Shown here: positions 18,861 to 27,999 of the stretch, piece after piece | How positions within the stretch are numbered: position 1 is the first letter of the stretch | Layout: every line of letters begins with the position of its first letter | NCBI GenBank assembly: GCA_014138645.1 | Contig: JACJIB010000003.1 | Span: forward strand, 1 to 64,000 | Source: Methylorubrum thiocyanatum | GTDB taxonomy: Bacteria; Pseudomonadota; Alphaproteobacteria; Rhizobiales; Beijerinckiaceae | DNA length: 64,000 bases | Direction: 5' to 3' | Notes under the pieces: model-generated | Databases searched by the model: none | What the model was told of the DNA's origin: nothing | Seen by the model: only the letters and a program-made list of their open reading frames with translations | Position numbers and translations under genes: made by a program

Positions 18861-19727
18861 ATGGCGAAAGTCGCGTTCCTGGGCCTCGGCGTGATGGGCT
18901 CGCCGATGGCGGGCCACCTCGCGAAGAAGGGTCACGACGTCACCGTCTTCAACCGCACCGGCGCCAAGGCGGAGGCCTGGGTCGCGGCCAATGGCGGCCG
19001 GTCCGCCGCGACGCCCCGGGAGGCGGCGGCAGGCTGCGCCATCGTCTTCGCTTGCGTCGGCAACGACGACGACCTGCGCTCCGTGGTGCTCGGCGACGAC
19101 GGGGCTTTTGCCGGCATGGAGAAGGGCGCGATCTTCGTCGATCACACCACTGCCTCCGCCGAAGTCGCGCGCGAATTGTCGGCCGCCGCCGATGCGGCCG
19201 GCCTCCGCTTCATCGATGCGCCGGTCTCCGGCGGTCAGGCTGGCGCGGAGAACGGTGTTCTCACGGTGATGTGCGGCGGTGAGGAGGCCACCTACGCGGA
19301 GGCCGAACCCGTCATCATGGCCTACGCCCGATCCTGCCGCCTGCTCGGGCCGTCGGGCTCGGGCCAGCTCACCAAGATGGTCAATCAGATCGCCATCGCC
19401 GGGCTGGTTCAGGGCCTGTCCGAAGCGATCCATTTCGGCAAGCGCGCGGGCCTCGACGTCGAGGCCGTGCTCGACGTGATCTCGAAGGGCGCGGCCGGTT
19501 CCTGGCAGATGGAGAATCGCGGACGCACCATGAACGCCGACAAGTTCGATTTCGGCTTCGCGGTGGAGTGGATGCGCAAGGATCTCGGCATCCTCCTCGC
19601 CGAATCCCGCCGCAATGGCGCCCGCCTGCCGGTCACGGCCCTGGTCGATCAGTTCTACGCCGAGGTCGAGGCCATGGGCGGCAAGCGCTGGGACACCTCC
19701 TCCCTCATCGCCCGACTGGAGCGCTGA
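18861..19727 (+). CDS. NAD(P)-dependent beta-hydroxyacid dehydrogenase (HIBADH/GarR family)
   Basis: A 288-residue enzyme of the 3-hydroxyisobutyrate / tartronate-semialdehyde reductase family. The Rossmann motif FLGLGVMGSPMAGHLAKKG is at the N-terminus. The substrate-binding DAPVSGGQAGAENG and the catalytic-lysine region GQLTKMVNQ follow. Sequence alone does not fix the substrate. In methylotrophs, hydroxypyruvate/tartronate semialdehyde reduction is one possibility. Its last 23 bases overlap the convergent miaA end. Confidence 0.9.
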   Translation: MAKVAFLGLGVMGSPMAGHLAKKGHDVTVFNRTGAKAEAWVAANGGRSAATPREAAAGCAIVFACVGNDDDLRSVVLGDDGAFAGMEKGAIFVDHTTASAEVARELSAAADAAGLRFIDAPVSGGQAGAENGVLTVMCGGEEATYAEAEPVIMAYARSCRLLGPSGSGQLTKMVNQIAIAGLVQGLSEAIHFGKRAGLDVEAVLDVISKGAAGSWQMENRGRTMNADKFDFGFAVEWMRKDLGILLAESRRNGARLPVTALVDQFYAEVEAMGGKRWDTSSLIARLER

Positions 19728-20658
19728 GCAGGGCTTCGGCCAGCGACCACGCCGCCTCCGGCGTGGTCCAGTGCCACTCTGCGCCCATCTGGTGGCGGAA
19801 CCACGTGAATTGGCGCTTGGCGTAGCGGCGGGTGTCGCCCTGGCCGCGCTGAACCGCTTCCTCGCGGGAGAGCGTCCCGTCGAGATGGGCGATCAGCCCC
19901 GGCACCCCGTGGGCGCGCATCACCGGCAGCAGCGGATCAAGGCGCCGGTCGCGCAGCGCGGCGACTTCGTCGAGGGCGCCGTTCTCCATCATGGTCACGA
20001 AGCGCGCGTCGATGCGGCGGCGCAGGGTTTCGCGCTCGGGCGAGAGGAAGACCTTCAGGAGCGGACGTCCGGCAAGCGGGCCCGGCAGCCGCGTCTCTTG
20101 GAACGAGCCGATCGAGCGGCCGGTTGCCGCGAAGATTTCGAGCGCCCGCATCACCCGCATCCGATCCGACGGCCGCAGGCGTTGGGCCGTCTCGGGATCG
20201 CGCAGCGTCAGTGTGGCGTGAAGCGCCTCGGTCGGCCGGCCTTCCGCCTCCGCCCGGATCTGTTGCCGGATCGGCTCCGGCACTTCGGGCAGATCGGAGA
20301 TGCCGTCCTCGAGGCTGCGGAAATACAGGCCCGTCCCGCCGACGAAGACCGGCAGTTGATGCGGCGGCATCTCCGAAAGGATCGCCGCCGCCTGCCGCTG
20401 GAAATGACCGACCGAAAAATTTACCGCGCCGTCCACGCTGCCGTAGAGCCGATGAGGGGCTTCGGCCTCCTCATCGGCGGTGGGCCGGGCCGAGAGCACG
20501 CGCAGGTCGGCATAGACCTGCATCGAGTCGGTGTTGATCACGGTGCCGCCGAAGGCGCGGGCGATCCGCAGGCCGAGTGCCGACTTGCCCGAGGCGGTGG
20601 GCCCTGCAATGAGGATGGCGGCCGGGCGCCCTGCTTCCTGCCCGTCCGAACTGCGCAC
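19705..20658 (-). CDS. miaA: tRNA dimethylallyltransferase MiaA
   Basis: A 317-residue protein that adds the isopentenyl group to A37 of tRNAs reading UNN codons. The P-loop AGPTASGKSAL, the DSMQVYADLRVLSARPT segment and HRLYGSVDGAVNFSVG near the N-terminus, together with VGGTGLYFRSL and RRYAKRQFTWFR, are diagnostic. The GTG at 20658 is preferred because GGAGAG lies five bases upstream; ATG 20697 would overlap the divergent serB start. The two start codons are only 11 bases apart. Confidence 0.95.
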   Translation of the reverse strand: MRSSDGQEAGRPAAILIAGPTASGKSALGLRIARAFGGTVINTDSMQVYADLRVLSARPTADEEAEAPHRLYGSVDGAVNFSVGHFQRQAAAILSEMPPHQLPVFVGGTGLYFRSLEDGISDLPEVPEPIRQQIRAEAEGRPTEALHATLTLRDPETAQRLRPSDRMRVMRALEIFAATGRSIGSFQETRLPGPLAGRPLLKVFLSPERETLRRRIDARFVTMMENGALDEVAALRDRRLDPLLPVMRAHGVPGLIAHLDGTLSREEAVQRGQGDTRRYAKRQFTWFRHQMGAEWHWTTPEAAWSLAEALLSAPVGR

Positions 20659-20669
20659 GGCTGCTCTCC

Positions 20670-21566
20670 ATGACCCTCGTTGCGACGCTGATAGCAAACC
20701 CGGCCCAGCCCGCCATCACCGACGCGGTGCTCGCGGAAGCGCGGCGGGTGACGCGGACGGAGCATCAGCCGCGCATCCTGCACGGCGAGGTTGCGGCGGA
20801 ACTCTTGGTGCCGGGTGCCCCCGAAGAGGCGCCGGCGCTGACCGAGGCCCTACGCGCCGCGCTCGGAGACGAGCCCATCGACGTTGCCGTGCTTCCCCAC
20901 GATCAGCACCGCCGCAAGCGGCTGTTCCTGGCCGACATGGACTCCACCATGATCGAGCAGGAATGCATCGACGAACTCGCCGACGTCGTCGGCATCAAGG
21001 ATCAGGTCGCCGCGATCACCGAGCGGGCCATGCGCGGCGAGATCGCGTTCGAACCGGCGCTGCGGGAGCGGGTCGGCCTACTGAAGGGCCTCTCGGTCGG
21101 CGTGATCGACGGGTTGATCCGCGACGTGATCCGCCTGACGCCCGGCGGGCACGCCCTCGTCGCGACCATGCGGGCGCACGGCGCTTTCACCTGCCTCGTC
21201 TCCGGTGGCTTCACCCTGTTCACCGGCCCGATCGGGGCGACGCTCGGCTTCGACGAGACCCGCGCCAACCGCCTTGATGTGGCCGAGGGCCACCTCACGG
21301 GGCAAGTGGTCGAACCCATCGTCGGCGCCGAGGCCAAACGGGCGAGCCTGCTCGAATTGCGGGCGCGGTGGAGTCTGAGCCCATCGGAGACGCTCGCGGT
21401 GGGCGATGGCGCGAACGACCTGCCGATGCTCGGAGAGGCCGGCCTCGGCGTCGCCTTCCGGGCGAAACCGAAAGTGGCCGAGGCCGCTCGCGTTCGGATC
21501 GAGCACGGCGACCTGACCGCGCTGCTCTACCTGCAAGGATTCGCGGCGGCGGAGTTCGCGGTCTGA
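20670..21566 (+). CDS. serB: Phosphoserine phosphatase SerB
   Basis: A 298-residue HAD-superfamily phosphatase completing serine synthesis from phosphoserine. The N-terminal roughly 80 residues form a short regulatory domain. The catalytic motif LADMDSTMIEQE carries Asp89 and Asp91. Motif II is CLVSGGFTLFTGP, the motif III lysine is in GAEAKRASLL, and motif IV is VGDGANDLPML. It is divergent from miaA and convergent with degP. Confidence 0.95.
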   Translation: MTLVATLIANPAQPAITDAVLAEARRVTRTEHQPRILHGEVAAELLVPGAPEEAPALTEALRAALGDEPIDVAVLPHDQHRRKRLFLADMDSTMIEQECIDELADVVGIKDQVAAITERAMRGEIAFEPALRERVGLLKGLSVGVIDGLIRDVIRLTPGGHALVATMRAHGAFTCLVSGGFTLFTGPIGATLGFDETRANRLDVAEGHLTGQVVEPIVGAEAKRASLLELRARWSLSPSETLAVGDGANDLPMLGEAGLGVAFRAKPKVAEAARVRIEHGDLTALLYLQGFAAAEFAV

Positions 21567-21571
21567 GTCCG

Positions 21572-21590
21572 CCACGGCGTTTCGCCGTGG
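21572..21590. terminator. Hairpin after serB
   Basis: CCACGGCG pairs with CGCCGTGG around TTT, six bases past the serB stop. There is no T run. Confidence 0.5.
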
Positions 21591-21611
21591 TCAGCACGAT
21601 CCGACACAAAC

Positions 21612-21638
21612 ACCCTCTCCCCGCATCGGGGAGAGGGG
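21612..21638 (-). terminator. Terminator-like hairpin downstream of degP
   Basis: CCCTCTCCCCG and CGGGGAGAGGG form an 11-bp perfect stem. On the minus strand it is followed by TGTTTGTGT, a broken U tract, 38 bases past the degP stop. Confidence 0.65.
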
Positions 21639-21675
21639 AACGACAGCTTATAGGGGCGAGCCGTGAGCGATCGCG

Positions 21676-23211
21676 CTAGTCCAGCCCGATTGCCACGAAG
21701 CGCACGTCGCCGCTGGCGCTGGCGACCAGCAGCAGCACCGACTTGCGGCCTTCCTTCTTGAGCGCCTCGACGCGCTTCGTCACGTCGGCCGGGTTCGCGA
21801 CCGCCTCCTGGCCGACCTCGACGATGACCTCGCCGGGCTGGATGCGCTTGTCGGCGGCGGTCGAGTTCGGATCGACCTTGGTGACGACCACGCCGCTCTT
21901 CACGCTCTCTTTGATGCCGAAGCGGCGGCGCGCCTCGTCGTTGAGACCGGAGAGGTTGAGGCCGAGGATCTGGCGATTGACCGATTCCGCTTCCGGCTGC
22001 TTGACGTTGGCGACCTGGGTCTTCTCGCCGTCCTCGAGGCGGCCGAGCAGGACGGACTTCGTCTGCTCCTCGCCCTTGCGCACGATCTGAACGTCCACGG
22101 TCTTGCCCACCGGGGTCGCGGCGACGATGCGCGGCAGTTCGCTCGACGACTTTACCGGGACGCCGTTGAACTTGACGATGACGTCGCCGACCTCGAGCCC
22201 GGCGGTCTTGGCGGGGCCCTTCTCGTCGACGCCGGCCACCAGCGCACCCTTGGCGCCGCCCTTGAGGCCGAGCGCCTCTGCGGTGGCCTCGTCGACGTTC
22301 TGGATACGCACGCCGAGCCAGCCGCGGCGAACCTCGCCGAACTGCCGAAGCTGATCGACGACTTGGCTGGCCGTGCCCGACGGCACCGCAAAGCCGATGC
22401 CGACGGAGCCGCCCGAGGGCGAGAGGATCGCGGTGTTGATGCCGATCACCTCGCCGTCCATGTTGAACAGCGGGCCGCCGGAATTGCCCTTGTTGATGGC
22501 CGCATCCGTCTGGATGTAGTTGTCGTAGGGGCCGGATTCGATGTTGCGGCCGCGCGCCGAGACGATGCCGGCGGAGACCGAGCCGCCGAGGCCGAACGGG
22601 TTACCGATCGCCATCACCCAGTCGCCCGGGCGCATCTTGTCGGAATCGCCGAACGGCACCGCCTTGAGCGGGCGATCGGCAGTGGGCTTCACCCGGAGCA
22701 GGGCGAGGTCGATCTTCGAATCCTTGCCGATGATCTCCGCCTTCAGCTTGGTGCCGTCGTGCAGGATCACCTGGATGTCGTTGGCGTCGCCGATGACGTG
22801 GTTGTTCGTCACGACGATGCCCGAGGCGTCGATGATGAAGCCGGAGCCCAGCGAGTTCGACTTGCGCGTGGGACCGCGCGGGCTGTCCTCGTCGCCCTTC
22901 GGCGCGCCCTGGCCGCGCCGCTTGAAGAATTCCTCGAACAGATCCTCGAACGGCGTGCCCTGAGGCAGCTGCGGCAGGTTGCGGCCACCGCGATTGCTGG
23001 CCTCGACCGTGGTCGAAGCCGAGATGTTCACCACCGCATCCGTCACCTTCTCGGCAAGGTCGGCAAGCGATTCCGGACCCCGGGCGAAGGCCGGCATCGG
23101 CAGGGCCGTCACCGTGACGGTGACGCCCAGTACCGCGGCGGCCAGGGCCGATGAGGCGCGCCGGGCAAACGACGGCGTTCGGCCCCGGACGGCGTTCGCG
23201 GCGACTCTCAT
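21676..23211 (-). CDS. degP: Periplasmic serine protease DegP/HtrA (Do family)
   Basis: A 511-residue protease. A signal sequence (about residues 15-44, AFA/RG) directs it to the periplasm. The trypsin-like domain has the triad His138 (VTNNHVIGD), Asp168 (KIDLALLR) and Ser244 (NKGNSGGPL). Two PDZ domains follow (from RGWLGVRIQNV and from the QILGLNLSGL region). It degrades misfolded envelope proteins. It lies directly downstream of hflK-hflC, a common arrangement in alphaproteobacteria that links inner-membrane and periplasmic quality control. Confidence 0.96.
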   Translation of the reverse strand: MRVAANAVRGRTPSFARRASSALAAAVLGVTVTVTALPMPAFARGPESLADLAEKVTDAVVNISASTTVEASNRGGRNLPQLPQGTPFEDLFEEFFKRRGQGAPKGDEDSPRGPTRKSNSLGSGFIIDASGIVVTNNHVIGDANDIQVILHDGTKLKAEIIGKDSKIDLALLRVKPTADRPLKAVPFGDSDKMRPGDWVMAIGNPFGLGGSVSAGIVSARGRNIESGPYDNYIQTDAAINKGNSGGPLFNMDGEVIGINTAILSPSGGSVGIGFAVPSGTASQVVDQLRQFGEVRRGWLGVRIQNVDEATAEALGLKGGAKGALVAGVDEKGPAKTAGLEVGDVIVKFNGVPVKSSSELPRIVAATPVGKTVDVQIVRKGEEQTKSVLLGRLEDGEKTQVANVKQPEAESVNRQILGLNLSGLNDEARRRFGIKESVKSGVVVTKVDPNSTAADKRIQPGEVIVEVGQEAVANPADVTKRVEALKKEGRKSVLLLVASASGDVRFVAIGLD

Positions 23212-23266
23212 GGACGTTCCCTCAAGCTCCGAGCGTGCCTGTTTCAGGCCGGCTTATAAATTCGGC

Positions 23267-23296
23267 GGCCGGCACCCTCGATCAAGGGCGCCGGCC
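23267..23296 (-). terminator. Hairpin between hflC and degP
   Basis: On the minus strand GGCCGGC-g-CCCT pairs with AGGG-t-GCCGGCC, followed by GCCGAATTTATAA. It could attenuate read-through from hflKC or end that transcript. The degP start is 56 bases beyond. Confidence 0.6.
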
Positions 23297-23320
23297 GGGA
23301 TGGTCCTATCGGCCGCAGGC

Positions 23321-24283
23321 TCAGCGTACGGCGCCGGTGGTGGCGTCGGCACCCGATGCCGTCGGCTGGGCGGCACCGTTGCGGGCACCCTGCGGGCGAC
23401 GACCCTGCGGATCGTTGAAGTAGCGGAAGAAGTCCGAGTTCGGGCTCACCACGAGCCGCGTGTCCTGACCCTTCAGCGCCTGCTCGTAGGCCTGCATCGA
23501 CCGGTAAAAGGCGAAGAAGTCGGCATCCTGCCCGAAGGCTTCCGCCAGGATGCGGTTTCTGTCGGCATCGCCCTGACCGCGCAGCTCTTCCTGCTGCTGG
23601 TTGGCCTCGGCCAGGATCACGACGACGTCGCGGTCGGCCTTGGCACGGATCAGCGTCGCCGCCTGGTCGCCGTTGGCGCGGATGTCGGTGGCCTCCTTCT
23701 TCCGCTCCGACGTCATGCGATCGTAGACCGCCTGGCTGTTCTTGGCGGGAAGGTCGACGCGGGTCATGCGCAGATCGACGATCTCGATGCCGAGCCCCTT
23801 GGCCTGCTTGTTCACGTCCTCCTGGATCGTGTTCATCAGGTCCGCGCGCTCGGTCCGCACGATGGCGTCGCGGCTGGTGCGGGCCAGGACGTTGCGCAGC
23901 GCCGAGTTGGTGAAGCTCGCCAGGCGCTGGTTCGCCAGCGCGGTCGTGCCGACCGACTGATAGAACTTCAGCGCATCGACGATGCGGTAGCGGACGAAGG
24001 CGTCCACTTCCAGGTTCTGCCGGTCGGCGGTCAGCAGGGTCTGCACCGGCAGGTCGAGGTCGAGCACGCGCTTGTCGAACAGCACGACGCTGTCGGTGAA
24101 CGGCACCTTGAAGTAGAGGCCAGGCTTGTTCTGCCCCACCGGGTTCAGCACGTCGCGCACGCGGCCGAGCTGGAGCACCAGCGCCTGCTGCATCTGCCCG
24201 ACGGTGAAGACCGAGGCGTAGAGCCCGATCGCGACCGCGGCCGCGATGACGATCAGGCCTGTCCGAATCGCTGGATTGTTCAT
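23321..24283 (-). CDS. hflC: HflC, FtsH protease modulator (SPFH family)
   Basis: A 320-residue SPFH/prohibitin-domain protein with one N-terminal transmembrane helix (residues 8-30, TGLIVIAAAVAIGLYASVF). The SPFH domain opens VGQMQQALVLQLGRV. The long charged coiled-coil stretch runs through DRMTSERKKEATDIRANGDQAAT. With HflK it forms the cage around FtsH. The roughly 40 residues at the C-terminus are low-complexity and Ala/Gly/Arg-rich. The start overlaps the hflK stop (ATGA). Confidence 0.95.
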   Translation of the reverse strand: MNNPAIRTGLIVIAAAVAIGLYASVFTVGQMQQALVLQLGRVRDVLNPVGQNKPGLYFKVPFTDSVVLFDKRVLDLDLPVQTLLTADRQNLEVDAFVRYRIVDALKFYQSVGTTALANQRLASFTNSALRNVLARTSRDAIVRTERADLMNTIQEDVNKQAKGLGIEIVDLRMTRVDLPAKNSQAVYDRMTSERKKEATDIRANGDQAATLIRAKADRDVVVILAEANQQQEELRGQGDADRNRILAEAFGQDADFFAFYRSMQAYEQALKGQDTRLVVSPNSDFFRYFNDPQGRRPQGARNGAAQPTASGADATTGAVR

Positions 24284-25419
24284 CGGCCCGTCGCTCCGCT
24301 CGTCTGCGTCCGCCCGTTCTCCATCAGTGGCAGCACCGGCAGCACGCCCGCGCTGTTGGCGCCGGCCACGCCGCCGTTCTGGTCGATGATGACCTTGTTC
24401 ACGGAGCCGAGCACCTTCTCCATCGTCTCGAGGAAGATCCGCTCGCGGATCACGTCGGGCGCGACCTTGTAGGAATCGTAGACCTGCCGGAAGCGGGAGG
24501 CCTGACCGGTCGCCTCGGAGGTGGCCTGCGAACGGTAGGCCTCGGCCGCCTGGACGACCTTGCTCGCATTGCCTCGGGCCTCGGGCACCACGCGGCTGGC
24601 GTAGGTCTCGGCCTCGTTGCGCACCTGCTGGGCGTATTGCTGCGCCGCGTTCACGTCGATGAAGGCGGGCCGCACTTCAGGCGGAGGGGTGACGCTGGTG
24701 AGCTGCACGACCTCGATCCGCACGCCCGCGCCGTACTCGTCGAGGGCACCCTGGACGATCTCCTTGACCTCCTGGGCGATGCTCGATTGCTCGTTGGTCA
24801 GGATCGCCTGGATGTTGCGGCGGCCGATGACCTCGCGCATCGCACTCTCGGCGATGGCCTTGATCGTCCCGTCCGGGTTGGCGAGGTTGAAGACGTAGTC
24901 CTCCGCCTTCAGCGGATTGACGCGCCACTGCACCTCGAAATCGATATCGACGATATTCTCGTCGCCGGTGAGCATCAGGCTCTCTTCCGGCACGTCGCGC
25001 TGGCGGGTGGTGTTGCCGGCGTTGATGTAGCCGATCGGAATCGAGTTCACGATGCCGACATTGGGCTTCTGCACCGAGCCGATCGGGTAGGGGAAGTTGT
25101 AGCGCAGGCCCTCGCCGGACTGGCCGGTGTAGCGCCCGAAGATCGTGTTGATGCCGACCTCGTTGGGCTTCACGATGTAGAAGCCGGTCAGCAGCCACGC
25201 GCCGAGCACGAGGCCCGCCGCCACGAGGATCCCCTTGCCGCCGCCGAAGCCTCCGCCCGGCATCACGCCGCGGAGTCGATCCTGGCCGCGCCGGAGCAGA
25301 TCCTCGAGATCGGGGGGCGTCTTGCCGCCGCCCCCGCCACCCCAGGGGCCGCCGCCATTGCCGCCGCCGGGACGGCCCCAGGGGCCGCCTCCGCCGCCGC
25401 TCTGATTGCTCCAAGGCAT
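24280..25419 (-). CDS. hflK: HflK, FtsH protease modulator (SPFH family)
   Basis: A 379-residue partner of HflC. It starts MPWSNQSGGGGG, with the Gly/Trp-rich N-terminus typical of HflK. DLEDLLRRGQDRLR follows, then one transmembrane helix (GILVAAGLVLGAWLLTGFYIV) and the SPFH domain (KPNEVGINTIFGRY). The start at 25419 was chosen from this N-terminus; the frame is open further upstream. AGGAG lies twelve bases before it. It is likely the first gene of hflK-hflC-degP. Confidence 0.95.
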   Translation of the reverse strand: MPWSNQSGGGGGPWGRPGGGNGGGPWGGGGGGKTPPDLEDLLRRGQDRLRGVMPGGGFGGGKGILVAAGLVLGAWLLTGFYIVKPNEVGINTIFGRYTGQSGEGLRYNFPYPIGSVQKPNVGIVNSIPIGYINAGNTTRQRDVPEESLMLTGDENIVDIDFEVQWRVNPLKAEDYVFNLANPDGTIKAIAESAMREVIGRRNIQAILTNEQSSIAQEVKEIVQGALDEYGAGVRIEVVQLTSVTPPPEVRPAFIDVNAAQQYAQQVRNEAETYASRVVPEARGNASKVVQAAEAYRSQATSEATGQASRFRQVYDSYKVAPDVIRERIFLETMEKVLGSVNKVIIDQNGGVAGANSAGVLPVLPLMENGRTQTSGATGR

Positions 25420-25697
25420 TCTCGACGTGAACTCCTGCTGAAGCCGGCCCCCGCGGATGCGGAAGACCCTCGCCCTAAACCCGCTCTGACCTCGGTCGGC
25501 CCACCGGCCGTGAGGCCGGAAAAACCGGTTTCCCCAAGCGCCAGAACGCGTTTGCGGTGCCGCATGGACGCTGCGCACCTGAGTGGCGCCGCGCGGTCCT
25601 GTCAAGGCTGGCAGGTGGGTCCGCACCGCGTCAACCGCAACGTCCGTTCCGACCCAGAAACTTCGTCCGCCCTGCGGCCAAAGCGCCTGACGGCCGC

Positions 25698-26198
25698 TCA
25701 ACGACCCTCCAACCGCTCCAGATCGACGAATTGGAAGGCGAATTCGTCGCGCTCGCCGGGTCCATGCGCCTCGCGCAGCGTCTCCCGGAAGGCGGTGCGG
25801 TCGAAGGGCGGGAAATGCACGTCGCCCTCCGGCGCCGCATCGACCTCGGTGAGGTGCAGCCGGTCGGCATGGGGCAGGGCGAGCCGGTAGATCTCGGCGC
25901 CACCCACCACCATCAACTCGTCACCTCCGGCCGCGGCGAGCGCCTCGTCCCAGTCGTGCACGACGGTCACGTCCGAAAGGGTCAGGGCGCGGTCGCGGGT
26001 GAGGACGAGGCTGCGGCGGCCGGGCAGCGGGCGGCCGATCGAGTCCCAGGTCTTGCGGCCCATGAGGATCGGCTTGCCCATGGTGAGGGCCTTGAAGCGC
26101 TTCAGGTCGCTGGAGATCCGCCAGACGAGATCGTTGTCGCGGCCGATCACGCCGTTGCGGGCGACGGCCGCGATCAGGGAGACGCGCGGTTGCCCCAT
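25698..26198 (-). CDS. folA: Dihydrofolate reductase
   Basis: A 166-residue enzyme reducing dihydrofolate with NADPH. It has VSLIAAVARNGVIGRDNDLVWRI, PILMGRKTWDSIGRPLPGR, SLVLTRD and VVGGAEIYRLALP in the canonical order. It regenerates the folate oxidised by the adjacent ThyA. The start overlaps the thyA stop by one base. Confidence 0.97.
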   Translation of the reverse strand: MGQPRVSLIAAVARNGVIGRDNDLVWRISSDLKRFKALTMGKPILMGRKTWDSIGRPLPGRRSLVLTRDRALTLSDVTVVHDWDEALAAAGGDELMVVGGAEIYRLALPHADRLHLTEVDAAPEGDVHFPPFDRTAFRETLREAHGPGERDEFAFQFVDLERLEGR

Positions 26199-26992
26199 CA
26201 GACGGCCACCGGCGCCTTGATGGCGGGATGCGGTTCGTAGCCTTCGATCACGATGTCCTCGAAGCGGAAGTCGAACAGGGAGCGCACCTCCGGATTCAGC
26301 CGCAGCCGGGGCAGGGGGCGCGGCGCGCGGGAGAGCTGAAGGCGGGCCTGATCCAAGTGGTTGGCGTAGAGATGCGCGTCGCCGAAGGTGTGGACGAAAT
26401 CGCCGGCCTTGAGCCCCGTCACCTGCGCCATCATCGCGGTGAGCAGGGCGTAGCTCGCGATGTTGAACGGTACGCCGAGGAAGGCGTCGGCCGAGCGCTG
26501 ATAGAGCTGGCAGGAGAGCCGGCCCTCGGCCACGTAGAACTGGAACAGGCAGTGGCAGGGAGCGAGCGCCATGCGGTCGAGATCGGCCGGGTTCCAGGCC
26601 GAGACGATGAGGCGGCGCGAATCCGGGTTGCGGGCGATCTCGTCGAGAACCCAGGCGATCTGGTCGACGGTGCCGCCATCGGGTTTGGCCCAGGAGCGCC
26701 ATTGGCGGCCATAGACCGGGCCGAGATCACCGTTGGCGTCGGCCCATTCGTCCCAGATCGTGACGCCGTTCTCTCTCAGATAAGCGACGTTGGTGTCGCC
26801 CTTGAGGAACCACAGGAGTTCGTGGACGATCGAGCGCAGGTGAAGCTGCTTCGTCGTCACCAGAGGGAAACCCTCCGACAGATCGAACCGCATCTGGTGG
26901 CCGAACACCGAGAGCGTGCCCGTGCCGGTGCGGTCCTCCTTGCGGACGCCCTCGGACAGGATGCGGGTGAGCAGATCGTGATACGCGCGCAT
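26198..26992 (-). CDS. thyA: Thymidylate synthase ThyA
   Basis: A 264-residue enzyme with the same length and catalytic Cys146 position as the E. coli enzyme ([12 protein letters not shown]). Other motifs are [40 protein letters not shown] and FNIASYALL. It methylates dUMP using methylene-tetrahydrofolate and produces dihydrofolate for FolA. Confidence 0.98.
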   Translation of the reverse strand: MRAYHDLLTRILSEGVRKEDRTGTGTLSVFGHQMRFDLSEGFPLVTTKQLHLRSIVHELLWFLKGDTNVAYLRENGVTIWDEWADANGDLGPVYGRQWRSWAKPDGGTVDQIAWVLDEIARNPDSRRLIVSAWNPADLDRMALAPCHCLFQFYVAEGRLSCQLYQRSADAFLGVPFNIASYALLTAMMAQVTGLKAGDFVHTFGDAHLYANHLDQARLQLSRAPRPLPRLRLNPEVRSLFDFRFEDIVIEGYEPHPAIKAPVAV

Positions 26993-27087
26993 GGCCCTTC
27001 AGGTCTGGCGGGCGTGCGGGCCGATGTCGAGTCGGGGCGCGCCGCCGTCCCGCCTTTCCCGCCGTCTTGGTTACGCGGGCTCGGCTC

Positions 27088-27915
27088 CTACCGGAGGAGG
27101 CTCGGGCCGAGCTGGTAGGCGAGCAGACAGAAATTGCTCCACCCATGGAGCAGAATGCAGGGCCAGAGCCGGCCGGTGCGCCAGCGCAGCCAACCAAGCG
27201 TGATAGCGAGCGGCAGCAGGGTCAGCGGCCGTGCGAGCGCACCCTTCGCACCGGGATCGATGGACATGTGGGCGAGGCAGAACAGGAGGGCGGTCGCCAC
27301 GATCGTCCCTGCCGGGCCGAGAAAGGCGCTCGCACGGGCGAAGGTCTCGCCCCGCAGCAGCAATTCCTCCGCGACCGGTGCCAGCAGCACCACGAAGGCG
27401 AACCACAGCCAGAGCGTCGCGGGGCCGAGAAAGGGCGAGAGGCGGACCCCGTTGCCGAAATTCATGTGGAGCGCCGCTGCGGTGGTCGTCACCCAGGCGA
27501 TGTGGATCAGCGGCCAGAGCGGCAGCAGCAGCCAGAGCCGCCGCATCGGCGCCCGTGGTTCGGCCGGACGGGTCAGTCCGAGCCGCCGGCGCCAGTCTCC
27601 GCCGCCGGCCCAGGCCGCAAGCCCGATCACAAGCAGCGCCATCAGAACCTGCCGCAGGGCATCCATCACGACGCCGCGCCCGGCGATCTCGGCGAGCGGA
27701 AGCCGCGGGCGCGCCGCGGCGCTCGTGAGGGGATCGATCCCGAGCCGCAGGTCGCCGCCGACACGGACGATGACGAGAGCAAGCCCGCTCGCCAGGAGCA
27801 GGATGGAGAGCGGGACGGCGATGAGCAGCAGCACCCGGCCAAGCCAGAAAAACCCCGCCGAGATTCGGGTATGGGGCAGCCTCGGCGGGCGTGCATCGGC
27901 GGCGACGGGCGGCAT
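27088..27915 (-). CDS. CPBP-family intramembrane metalloprotease
   Basis: A 275-residue polytopic membrane protein with about seven hydrophobic segments. The CPBP (Abi/CAAX-protease-like) motifs are present: APVAEELLLRGE with Glu183-Glu184, FCLAHMS, and ILLHGWSNF near the C-terminus. Prokaryotic substrates of such enzymes are mostly unknown. I start at ATG 27915. A TTG-led extension to 28038 would run through the ssrA promoter and the first part of ssrA, so it is unlikely. Confidence 0.88.
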   Translation of the reverse strand: MPPVAADARPPRLPHTRISAGFFWLGRVLLLIAVPLSILLLASGLALVIVRVGGDLRLGIDPLTSAAARPRLPLAEIAGRGVVMDALRQVLMALLVIGLAAWAGGGDWRRRLGLTRPAEPRAPMRRLWLLLPLWPLIHIAWVTTTAAALHMNFGNGVRLSPFLGPATLWLWFAFVVLLAPVAEELLLRGETFARASAFLGPAGTIVATALLFCLAHMSIDPGAKGALARPLTLLPLAITLGWLRWRTGRLWPCILLHGWSNFCLLAYQLGPSLLR

Positions 27916-27961
27916 ATCGGCCACGCTCGCAACGCAGAGCGGGTCTGAGCGCGGATCGCTC

Positions 27962-27990
27962 TTCAAAACCGCCGTCGGCCTCTCTATATT
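27962..27990 (+). promoter_or_regulatory. Putative sigma-70-type promoter of ssrA
   Basis: TTCAAA (27962-27967) and TATATT (27985-27990) are separated by 17 bases in an otherwise GC-rich region. They lie just upstream of the tmRNA acceptor segment. Confidence 0.6.
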
Positions 27991-27999
27991 CGCCTTGCC

